Positions 35,775 to 42,724 of a stretch of 64,000 nucleotides of DNA are shown here, one piece after another. Position numbers and translations under genes: made by a program. Where the stretch lies: positions 62,001 to 126,000 of the forward strand of contig SZOZ01000008.1 in assembly GCA_030263455.1 (NCBI GenBank), read 5' to 3'. Numbering within the stretch: position 1 is the stretch's first letter; the number at the start of each line of letters is the position of its first letter. The notes under the pieces were generated by a model. That model saw only the letters and a list, made by a program, of their open reading frames with translations, searched no databases and was not told the DNA's origin. Source of the stretch: Synechococcales cyanobacterium CNB (lineage in GTDB: Bacteria > Planctomycetota > Phycisphaerae > Phycisphaerales > UBA1924).

Positions 35775-37406
35775 ATGAGCCGGATGCGGATCAGGCCGAT
35801 GGAGGGGGGCGGGCGGCCCATCCCGCTGGATTTCGAGCCGGTCTCGCTGGGCCGGCACCCGGCGAGCACGCTGCGCGTGGAGGACGAGCGGGCCAGCCGC
35901 AAGCACTGCGTCATCGAGCCTGCGGCGGAGGGGCAGTGGGTGGTGCGCGACCTCGGGTCGCGGAACGGGACGAAGCTGAACGGCCTTGCGATCGATGAGG
36001 CGGTGCTGACGCCGGGCGACGTGATCCGGATCGGCAAGGCCGAGTTCGTGGTCGAGGAAGCGCCGGGCAACGGTGAGGAGGCGTCCGGGACGAAGGCCGG
36101 CGACGCGGAGGGGGGGGCGGTTGACGGCGGCGGCTCGGCGTGGGTGGTGGAACTGGAGGGCGTCCTCGGCGGGCTGCCGCCGAAGGGCGAGACCGCGCCG
36201 GACATCACGCCGATCTTCGCCAACGGGAAGCCTTCGGCCGCGCTCAAGAGCGGCGGCGACGGGCCGCGCTGCCTGACGCTGCTGCTGCAGATCGCGTCCA
36301 AGGCGCGGGCGACGGACATCCACATCGAGCCGAAGCAGGACGCGGCGCAGGTGCGGATGCGCGTGGACGGGCAGATGGTGTGGATCGTGGACCTGCCGCG
36401 CCGGACGGGCGAGCTGGTCGGGGGGATGATCAAGACGCTGTGCCTGATGAAGACGGCGGCGAGCGACTCGGTGCTGGACGGGCACTTCTCGGCGCGGTTC
36501 CCGGATCGGCGGGTGGACTACCGGGTGAGTTTCACGCCGTCGGTCCACGGGCAGAAGCTCGTGGTGCGCGTGCTGGACGACCGGGAGATCCCGCACTCGA
36601 TCTCGGAACTGGGGCTGGCGCCGTGGATGGAAGAGCGGCTGCGGCGCATCTGCGAGGCGGACTCGGGCCTGCTGCTGAGCGTGGGGCCGACGGGCAGCGG
36701 CAAGACGACGACGCTCTACAACGTGCTGCGCGGGATCGACCGCGAGAAGCGGAACGTGATCACGATCGAAGACCCGGTCGAGTACCACGTCGACGGGGTG
36801 ACGCAGATCCCGATCAACGAGCAGCGCGGCAACACGTTCCACTCGCTGCTGCGGTCGGTGCTCCGGCAGGACCCGGACGTGATCCTGCTGGGGGAGATTC
36901 GGGACGAGGAGACGGCGCGGACGGGGATGCAGGCCGCGCTGACGGGGCACGTGGTGCTGAGCACGCTGCACGCGAAGGACACGATCTCGGCGGTGTTCCG
37001 GCTGCTGGACCTGAAGATCGAGCCGTACCTGGTGGCGAACGCGCTGGACCTCGTGCTGGCGCAGCGGCTGGTGCGGATGCTGTGCGAGCAGTGCAAGCGG
37101 GAGGTGCCGGTCGCGCCCGGGCAGGCGACCCGGATCGGGAAGTACCTCGGGGGCCGGACGAAGACGAACGTGGCGGTGGGATGCGCGGCGTGCCTGAAGA
37201 CGGGCTATCGCGGGCGGCGGGCCATCTTCGAGATGCTGGACTTCCGCAACGACGAGCTGCGCGACGTGGTGCTGGGCGAGCCGAGCGTGCAGGCGATGCG
37301 CAAGATCGCGTCGCAGGGGCTCTTCATCACGCTGCAGCAGGCGGGGTGGAAACTGGCGGCCGAGGGCGTTGCGAGCCTGGACGAGGTGGAGCACATCGCG
37401 GGGTGA
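35775..37406 (+). CDS. GspE/PilB-type secretion ATPase fused to an N-terminal FHA domain
   Basis: A 543-residue ATPase that would power a type II secretion or type IV pilus-like machine at the inner membrane. Residues about 15-95 are an FHA phosphothreonine-binding domain (SLGRHPASTLRVEDERASRKHC, RDLGSRNGTKLNG). After a Gly/Glu linker the ATPase domain shows Walker A GPTGSGKTTT, DIHIEP upstream, GEIRDEETA (Walker B) and the His box LSTLHAKD. A zinc site has CEQC and CAAC. FHA replaces the usual GspE N-domain, so assembly may respond to Thr phosphorylation. No other T2SS gene adjoins it; a secretin lies 5 kb away. Confidence 0.9.
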   Translation: MSRMRIRPMEGGGRPIPLDFEPVSLGRHPASTLRVEDERASRKHCVIEPAAEGQWVVRDLGSRNGTKLNGLAIDEAVLTPGDVIRIGKAEFVVEEAPGNGEEASGTKAGDAEGGAVDGGGSAWVVELEGVLGGLPPKGETAPDITPIFANGKPSAALKSGGDGPRCLTLLLQIASKARATDIHIEPKQDAAQVRMRVDGQMVWIVDLPRRTGELVGGMIKTLCLMKTAASDSVLDGHFSARFPDRRVDYRVSFTPSVHGQKLVVRVLDDREIPHSISELGLAPWMEERLRRICEADSGLLLSVGPTGSGKTTTLYNVLRGIDREKRNVITIEDPVEYHVDGVTQIPINEQRGNTFHSLLRSVLRQDPDVILLGEIRDEETARTGMQAALTGHVVLSTLHAKDTISAVFRLLDLKIEPYLVANALDLVLAQRLVRMLCEQCKREVPVAPGQATRIGKYLGGRTKTNVAVGCAACLKTGYRGRRAIFEMLDFRNDELRDVVLGEPSVQAMRKIASQGLFITLQQAGWKLAAEGVASLDEVEHIAG

Positions 37407-37421
37407 CTTCCCGACAACCCC

Positions 37422-38648
37422 TTACTCCAGCCCGAAGCGTGCAACCGGCACCGTGCCGGGCACGGACGATCGCTCCACGCGACCGCGGCGCAGGCACGAG
37501 ACGAGGTCTGCCATGTCCGGCGGCACCGGCGCGGTGAAGACCATCGGCTCGCCCGAGGCGGGGTGCTCGAAGGCCAGCAGGCCGGCGTGCAGGGCCTGGC
37601 GAGCGATGACGGTGCGCCCGGTCTCGTCGGTGAAGGGCCGGCCGCCGTACATGTCGTCGCCGACGATGGGCCAGCCGAGGTGCGAGAGATGGACGCGGAT
37701 CTGGTGCGTGCGGCCGGTCTTCAGTTCGAGTTCGACAAGCGAGAAGCGACGGAGCGACGGCGCGACGGCGTGACGGGGCCACGACTCCGGCAGTTCGTAG
37801 CGTTCGTGCACGCGGCAGATCGTTACGCTCGGGCGGCCGAGGTCGTCGTGGCGCACGACCTGCTTCTCGCGGTAGCCCTTCTCGCGCGAGGGGTGAGGGC
37901 CGATGGGCAGGTCGATGACGTCCGTGACCGGCTCGACCCGACCTTGCACGACGGCGAGGTAGCGTTTGTCCACGGTACGTCGCTCGAACTGACGACCGAG
38001 CCGCCAGTGCGCCTCGTCGTCCTTGGCGAAGACGATGCAGCCGGAGGTGTGCCGGTCGAGCCGGTGGACGACACCGGGGCGGGCGAACTCTTCCCCCACC
38101 GCCGAGAGGCTGCCGCCGGAGACGTTGCGGAATCGCCAGGCGAGGCCGTTGATGAGGGTGCCGGAGAGTTCGGAGCGTGCGGGGTGGACGATGACGTCCG
38201 GCGCCTTGTTGAGGACGATGAGGCGGGCGTCCTCGTAGAGCACGTCGAGGGGCATCTCCTCGGGCTGGAGCCCCTTCTCCTGAGGGGGGGGGACGACGAC
38301 CTCGACGCGGTCGCCAAGCCCGAGTCGGGTCGATGGCTTGGCGGGCCGATCGTTGACGGTCACGCCGCCGGACTCGATGAGCCGCTGGAGCCGGGTGCGG
38401 CTCATGAAGGTGATGCGGCTGGTGAGATAGACGTCGAGACGCGCGTGGAGGTCGCGCTGGAGCGTGAAGGTCACGCGGGGGAGTCGCTCGTCCTCGTCCG
38501 ATTCGGCGTCGGCGGCGGCCGCCGCCCGCTCACGGGCGCGCTCGACGGCGCGCCGGATGGCGTCGGGGTCCACCTTGCCGCCGGGGAGCAGGAGGTCCTC
38601 GCCCAGCGACGCCTGCACGGTATCGGGGTTGTCAGGTCGGGCGGTCAT
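37422..38648 (-). CDS. rluD: RluD-like pseudouridine synthase
   Basis: A 408-residue enzyme that isomerises uridines in 23S rRNA. It has a 65-residue charged N-terminal extension, an S4 RNA-binding domain (about 65-125) and the RluA/RluD catalytic domain with Asp198 in HRLDRHTSG, then ELKTGRTHQIRVHLSHLGWPIVGD. An extra segment of about 15 residues, PESWPRHAVAPSLRR, lies just before that and is encoded by an 8-bp-period repeat (37745-37776). ATG start overlaps the stop of the upstream TPR-like gene (ATGA), implying coupling. A 9-base run (38284-38292) encodes part of VVVPPP. Confidence 0.9.
   Translation of the reverse strand: MTARPDNPDTVQASLGEDLLLPGGKVDPDAIRRAVERARERAAAAADAESDEDERLPRVTFTLQRDLHARLDVYLTSRITFMSRTRLQRLIESGGVTVNDRPAKPSTRLGLGDRVEVVVPPPQEKGLQPEEMPLDVLYEDARLIVLNKAPDVIVHPARSELSGTLINGLAWRFRNVSGGSLSAVGEEFARPGVVHRLDRHTSGCIVFAKDDEAHWRLGRQFERRTVDKRYLAVVQGRVEPVTDVIDLPIGPHPSREKGYREKQVVRHDDLGRPSVTICRVHERYELPESWPRHAVAPSLRRFSLVELELKTGRTHQIRVHLSHLGWPIVGDDMYGGRPFTDETGRTVIARQALHAGLLAFEHPASGEPMVFTAPVPPDMADLVSCLRRGRVERSSVPGTVPVARFGLE
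37745..37776. repeat. Four-unit 8-bp repeat inside the rluD-like gene
   Basis: Plus-strand units AGCGACGG, AGCGACGG, CGCGACGG and CGTGACGG, read in the minus-strand gene as part of an extra segment relative to RluD proteins I know. The unit is close to GTGACGGA found at 25594 and 48478, so it belongs to the same repeat family. Confidence 0.65.
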
Positions 38649-39514
38649 CGACCGTCGTCGTCGGGGCCGTCGGCCTGCTCGGAGACGCGTCCCTCCGGCT
38701 CGCCTTCCGCGCCGGCCGGCTGGTCCGCTGCTTCCGGCGCGGGCGGCCCGGCTTCCCCCGATTCCATCAGCTCGTCGAGCGTGGGCGGTCGCGGCGCGGG
38801 CAACTCCGGGAGCGGCGCGAGATCGCTCGCGCGATACAGACGGATCGGCGCGGCGCCGTTCGCGAGCGCCGTGATCCGTTCGCGTGCGATGACGACGTGC
38901 TGCGGGTAGCCGCGTTTCTCGGCGAGCATGAGGGCCTGGTCGAGGACATTGCGCGCGGCTTCGAGGTCGCCCACGCACTCCGCGACCGCGGCCAGGCCGT
39001 AGAGCGCGCCGAGCGTGTGCAGCGTCATGGCGGGGTTGCCGACGGTGTCGGCGTGCGCCCGGCGGTAGAGCCGCTCGGCCTCGTCGAGGAAACGGGCGCG
39101 CTCCTCGGGCTTGAGTTCGTCCTCGGGGTCGAGGACGACGCCGCCGGGGCCGAGCTCGGAGCCCGGGCGCAGGTTGCGTCGCACGGCCCGCAGGTACTCG
39201 TCCGCGGCGGCGAGGCGTGCCATCGCGCCGATGCCGCGCACGTCGCCGAACGCTTCCGCGATGCCGACGAGGGACTCCGGGCTCGGGTTCGACGACATGG
39301 CAACCACGGTGAACTGACGGAAGGCGTCCGCGGTGCGCTCGCGCCTGGCCTCCTGCTGTCGGGTGTAGAGGAAGTAGCCGACGGCCGCGATCGCGAGGAT
39401 CAGCAGGACCGGCGTGCTCCACTTGCGCAGGAAGTCGACGAACTCGACGTTCAACCGGGATTCGTCGAGTCCCGCGCCCTCCTTGATCTCGGTGTGCCGT
39501 TTGTCGATCGCCAT
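38645..39514 (-). CDS. Single-pass membrane TPR-like protein
   Basis: A 289-residue protein with one membrane segment (about residues 33-50, TPVLLILAIAAVGYFLYTR) and a helical repeat region that resembles YfgM-type TPR proteins (AERLYRRAHADTVGNPAMTLHTLGALYGLAAVAECVGD, LEAARNVLDQALMLAEKRG). The last 60 residues are Pro/Glu/Ala-rich and disordered. YfgM-like proteins sit at the inner membrane as assembly or chaperone partners; the role here is inference. It overlaps the rluD-like gene by 4 bp. Confidence 0.8.
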   Translation of the reverse strand: MAIDKRHTEIKEGAGLDESRLNVEFVDFLRKWSTPVLLILAIAAVGYFLYTRQQEARRERTADAFRQFTVVAMSSNPSPESLVGIAEAFGDVRGIGAMARLAAADEYLRAVRRNLRPGSELGPGGVVLDPEDELKPEERARFLDEAERLYRRAHADTVGNPAMTLHTLGALYGLAAVAECVGDLEAARNVLDQALMLAEKRGYPQHVVIARERITALANGAAPIRLYRASDLAPLPELPAPRPPTLDELMESGEAGPPAPEAADQPAGAEGEPEGRVSEQADGPDDDGR

Positions 39515-39621
39515 GTCGGCGGGTCTCCGTGGTGGGTCGAGAAGTGTAGGGCGGGGGTGGGAAAGGGACCGGGCATCGGGCACGAGCCGGCGGTGCAGAA
39601 GCGGTCGAGGGCGGCGAACGG

Positions 39622-40581
39622 CTACCAGAACTTCCAGGGGCGAGGGTCGTCGAGCATCGAGCGCGGCACGAGGCGCTCGCGGATGAGGGCGGCCAGCGCG
39701 GCGACCCCCTCGGCACGCTGGGCGCAGACGACGGCATCGGCGTGCCACCCGGGCAGGCCGAGGTCGGCACGGAGGGCGACGCGCAGCACGCCGACGGTGG
39801 CCGGCAGGTCGAGCGTGGGCGGCGGCGTGCGTGCATCGCCGCAGAGCAGGACAAGGTCTGCGGCGCGGACGAGGGTGAGCGCGATCTCGACTGCCTCGCT
39901 TTCCGCGGGGTTGTCCGTTTCGCGCAGGCCTGGGCAGTCGGCGTATCGGACGACCAGGCCCGCCAGTTCCAGCAGCACGCCGACGTGGTCGCGGGTCGTG
40001 CCCGGCTCGTCGGCGACCAGGGCGACGGTTCGGCCGGCGAGCGCGTTGAGGAGGGTGGACTTGCCGACGTTCGCGGGGCCGATCGCCGCCACAAGGGGGG
40101 GGGTGAGGAGCCGTCGCAGCGTCGCACCGTGTGCCCCGTCAGGGGCGGGGTGGTCCTCCGGCGGGTCGGGCGTGCCGGCCTCCGCCCAACGCCGCGGCTG
40201 ATCGGCGAGCAGGTCGATGGCGAGCGGGCTGGCCGCGCGGGCGATCGCGTCGAGCATCCGTGCTTCGAGCGAGGTCGCCGCTTCGGGATGCTGCGATCGT
40301 GCGTCGCGACCTTCTTGTATGCCCGCGCCTGTCAGGGCCCGGCCGATCGCCCGTACGACGTGGGTTCCCGCGTGGGGCATGAGTTGCAGGGTGTGCGTGC
40401 GCGGGCGCGCGACGAGGCCGCGATCGATGCCGAAGAGGTCGCGCAGGCCGAACCGCCCCACGGCCACCGGCGTGATGCCCGTCGCGGTGAAGATGCCTTC
40501 GGCATCGCCCTCGATCTGGATGATGGCGATCGCGCCCGGGCCGCCCGGCGTCTGGAGACTCCAGGACGCGGGCATGGTCAT
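39622..40581 (-). CDS. Shortened MnmE-like GTPase
   Basis: A 319-residue protein. The N terminus (LQTPGGPGAIAIIQIEGD, then THTLQLMPHAGTHVVRAIGRAL) corresponds to the folate-binding domain of MnmE, and the G domain has GPANVGKSTLLNAL, GTTRD and DCPGLRE. MnmE is normally about 450 residues. Here the NKxD specificity motif is absent and the C-terminal FCIGK with its catalytic Cys is missing (the protein ends WKFW). It may be a regulatory or divergent GTPase rather than a working tRNA-modification enzyme, even though mnmG is intact at 57-59 kb. It overlaps coaX by 4 bp (ATGA). A 9-base run lies at 40095-40103. Confidence 0.78.
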   Translation of the reverse strand: MTMPASWSLQTPGGPGAIAIIQIEGDAEGIFTATGITPVAVGRFGLRDLFGIDRGLVARPRTHTLQLMPHAGTHVVRAIGRALTGAGIQEGRDARSQHPEAATSLEARMLDAIARAASPLAIDLLADQPRRWAEAGTPDPPEDHPAPDGAHGATLRRLLTPPLVAAIGPANVGKSTLLNALAGRTVALVADEPGTTRDHVGVLLELAGLVVRYADCPGLRETDNPAESEAVEIALTLVRAADLVLLCGDARTPPPTLDLPATVGVLRVALRADLGLPGWHADAVVCAQRAEGVAALAALIRERLVPRSMLDDPRPWKFW

Positions 40582-41375
40582 GCGCCCTCCGCGTCCCCCG
40601 CGGCCATGGCGGCCTCGACCGCGGCCTGGATGCCGATGAGCTGCAGGTCCGGCACGATGTCATCGACGAGGCCGTCGTCTTCGAAGAGCGTCGCGGCGTC
40701 GCCGCCGGTGGCGATGACCTGGGGGTACGCGCCGTAGACCTCGGCGTAGCGTTCGACGAGCATGCGGACCATGCCCTGCGCCGCCGCCCGCACGCCGAGG
40801 ATCATGGCGTGGCGCGTGTCCTTGCCGATCGGGCCGCGGTCGGGGCCAGGCGGCTCGTGTCGCAAGGCGGGGAGGGCGGCGGTGGAGCGATGCAGGGCGT
40901 CGAGCATGGCGTTGAGGCCCGGCGCGATCGCGCCGCCGTGGAAGACGCCTTCGCCGTCGATGAAATCGACGGTGATGGCGGTGCCGGCGTCCACGATGAC
41001 GCACGCCTGTCGCGCACGGGCGAACGCGGCGATGGCGTTCAGGGCACGGTCCTGACCGAGTGTCGAGGCGTCGTCAAGCGAGTGCGTGAGGTCAAGGGGC
41101 AGTCCGTCTCCCACACGCTCGATGCGGGCGTTGACCCTCTCCGACAAGGCCTCGAGGAGGGGCCGAGCGAACGGCTCGTTGACGGATGCCACCGCGACAA
41201 CCTCCACGCCTGCCGCGTCCGGTCCGATGCGCTCCGCCAGAGCGGCGGGGTCGAGGTTCGGCTCCGCGTGGGATCGAAGCAGTTCTCGCCCGCGGAAGGT
41301 TGCCCAGCGGGTTCTGGTGTTCCCCACGGCCAGGGCGAGAATCGGCAGGTTGCTCGAGAATCCCGGCTCGTGCAT
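40578..41375 (-). CDS. coaX: Type III pantothenate kinase, first motif altered
   Basis: The first step of coenzyme A synthesis. The 265 residues fit CoaX: GQDRALNAIAAFARAR, VIVDAGTAITVDFID (Asp129), GAIAPGLNAM and ATGGDA near the C terminus. The first phosphate-binding motif, usually DVGNT, reads LAVGNT, with Ala16 where Asp is expected. The motifs after it are intact, so this may be a variant rather than a pseudogene, but activity is in question. It overlaps the MnmE-like gene by 4 bp. Confidence 0.85.
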   Translation of the reverse strand: MHEPGFSSNLPILALAVGNTRTRWATFRGRELLRSHAEPNLDPAALAERIGPDAAGVEVVAVASVNEPFARPLLEALSERVNARIERVGDGLPLDLTHSLDDASTLGQDRALNAIAAFARARQACVIVDAGTAITVDFIDGEGVFHGGAIAPGLNAMLDALHRSTAALPALRHEPPGPDRGPIGKDTRHAMILGVRAAAQGMVRMLVERYAEVYGAYPQVIATGGDAATLFEDDGLVDDIVPDLQLIGIQAAVEAAMAAGDAEGA

Positions 41376-41429
41376 CCGGCGAGCCTATGCGCTCCACGAA
41401 CGGGGGGCTTCCCGGGTAGAGTCTGGCCG

Positions 41430-42425
41430 ATGGTCGGCTGTGCGGTTGACACTTCGGTCGAGCGGGTCCAGATGGGGGACATGCGGTTCCCGCTGGGGGT
41501 TTATCCCGTGGAGCCGATGCAGCCGGTGCAGGGGTACACGCTGACATTCGAGCCATCGGACGGGGACGACGACGAGGGCGACTGGGAGGAGTGGCCGGAC
41601 CGCTACGTCTTCGACGCGGTGATCTCGGCCGAGCGCGTCGAGCCGCTGTGCCGGATGCTGTTCTCGCTGATGCCCGGACGGGTGTACCCGATCCTTGACG
41701 TGATCGGGCGTGACGCGTACCGGGAGATCGACCCGTACGTGGCGTATGACCCGATCGCGCTGGATCGGTTTCTCGACGCCGTGCGGGCGTTTCGGGGGTT
41801 TTTCTTCGAGGACGGGATGTGCGGCTTCGGTGCGATGAGCCAGGAGCCGTTCTTCTATGTTTTCGTCGACGAGCACAAGATCGTGACGATCCGTGGGCAG
41901 GCCGACCTGAAGGAGAAGATCGAGGGCGTGCTCCAGGCGTTTGACCTGGCCGTGTGCGAGGAGCCTGCCGGAGCGGATGCGGCCGTTCACGAGCACCGGA
42001 GCGTGGTGATCGCGCCTGAGGATCGCCCGGAACTGCTGAGTTTCGACGAGATCGTCGAGCGGTTGCGGCACGACTGGCGGCTGGTGCTGAACATCGACCC
42101 CGATACCAACGTGGACGACGACGGTCGAGACCTCGGCGTGACGGGGTGGCGGTGCATCGCGGTTGCGCGGTTCGAGGGGGATGGGGCGCCGAAGTACGCG
42201 GAAATCCTGCTGCGGGCCGGGTCGCTCAACGACGCCGAGGACCTCGCGCAGGAGGCGACGGACGGGCTGATCGACGCCCTGGAAGGGCCGGAGTGCATCG
42301 AGGCGGAACTGGTGGCGACCGATCGGCTGCGACCCGAGACTCTGAAGGCGCTCGCCAAGCAGGCCGGCGCAAAGCTCAAGGGCCAGATGTCCCGAGTCGG
42401 AGTCGTGTCGGCCCGTTTCCTCTGA
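41430..42425 (+). CDS. Hypothetical protein
   Basis: A 331-residue acidic soluble protein that I do not recognise. It has no signal peptide, membrane segment or known catalytic motif. Regions of note are an Asp/Glu-rich stretch (SDGDDDEGDWEEWPD) near residue 40, aromatic-rich middle segments (FRGFFFEDGMCGFGAM, EPFFYVFVDEHKIV) and a helical C-terminal part. ATG at 41430 is used; ATGs at 41472 and 41481 are possible. Divergent from coaX with a 54-bp gap. Confidence 0.65.
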   Translation: MVGCAVDTSVERVQMGDMRFPLGVYPVEPMQPVQGYTLTFEPSDGDDDEGDWEEWPDRYVFDAVISAERVEPLCRMLFSLMPGRVYPILDVIGRDAYREIDPYVAYDPIALDRFLDAVRAFRGFFFEDGMCGFGAMSQEPFFYVFVDEHKIVTIRGQADLKEKIEGVLQAFDLAVCEEPAGADAAVHEHRSVVIAPEDRPELLSFDEIVERLRHDWRLVLNIDPDTNVDDDGRDLGVTGWRCIAVARFEGDGAPKYAEILLRAGSLNDAEDLAQEATDGLIDALEGPECIEAELVATDRLRPETLKALAKQAGAKLKGQMSRVGVVSARFL

Positions 42426-42517
42426 ATGGCCGCGTTTTGTTTGGACTGAAGGTGGGGTCGTGGAATAGACGGACGGCCGCGAGGGGGCCGATCGGGCGAG
42501 TTGTCCGCGACGGGGAG

Positions 42518-42546
42518 TTGCGTTTCGCCGATCGGTCCTCTATGTT
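42518..42546 (+). promoter_or_regulatory. Candidate promoter of the secretin gene
   Basis: TTGCGT and TATGTT separated by 17 bp, about 180 bp before the start codon. It would give a long leader containing the hairpin at 42609. Confidence 0.5.
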
Positions 42547-42608
42547 GTTGGCCCGTAGGCAGGGACTAACCTGCGGGCCGGCCCGGCGACGGGCCTGACG
42601 AACGCGGC

Positions 42609-42633
42609 GGGAAGGGCGGCGAAGCGCCCTCCC
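42609..42633 (+). promoter_or_regulatory. Hairpin in the secretin leader
   Basis: The stem GGG-A-AGGGCG with CGCCCT-CCC (one bulged A, loop GCGAAG) lies about 90 bases before the start. No U tract follows. It could stabilise the transcript or act in regulation; the function is unknown. Confidence 0.35.
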
Positions 42634-42724
42634 TCACCCACCTGCAAGCACACACGACCCCGCGCGGGTCGGACGGGATGCGCCACGACGGCCGCCCGAC
42701 GCACAGCCTGTCGGAGAACTGCTC

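Larger units (their letters stand above)
42426..42724 (+). other. 299-bp upstream region of the secretin gene
   Basis: No gene is evident. It holds a candidate promoter at 42518-42546 and a GC-rich hairpin in the 5' leader at 42609-42633. The rest is plain GC-rich sequence. Confidence 0.5.
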
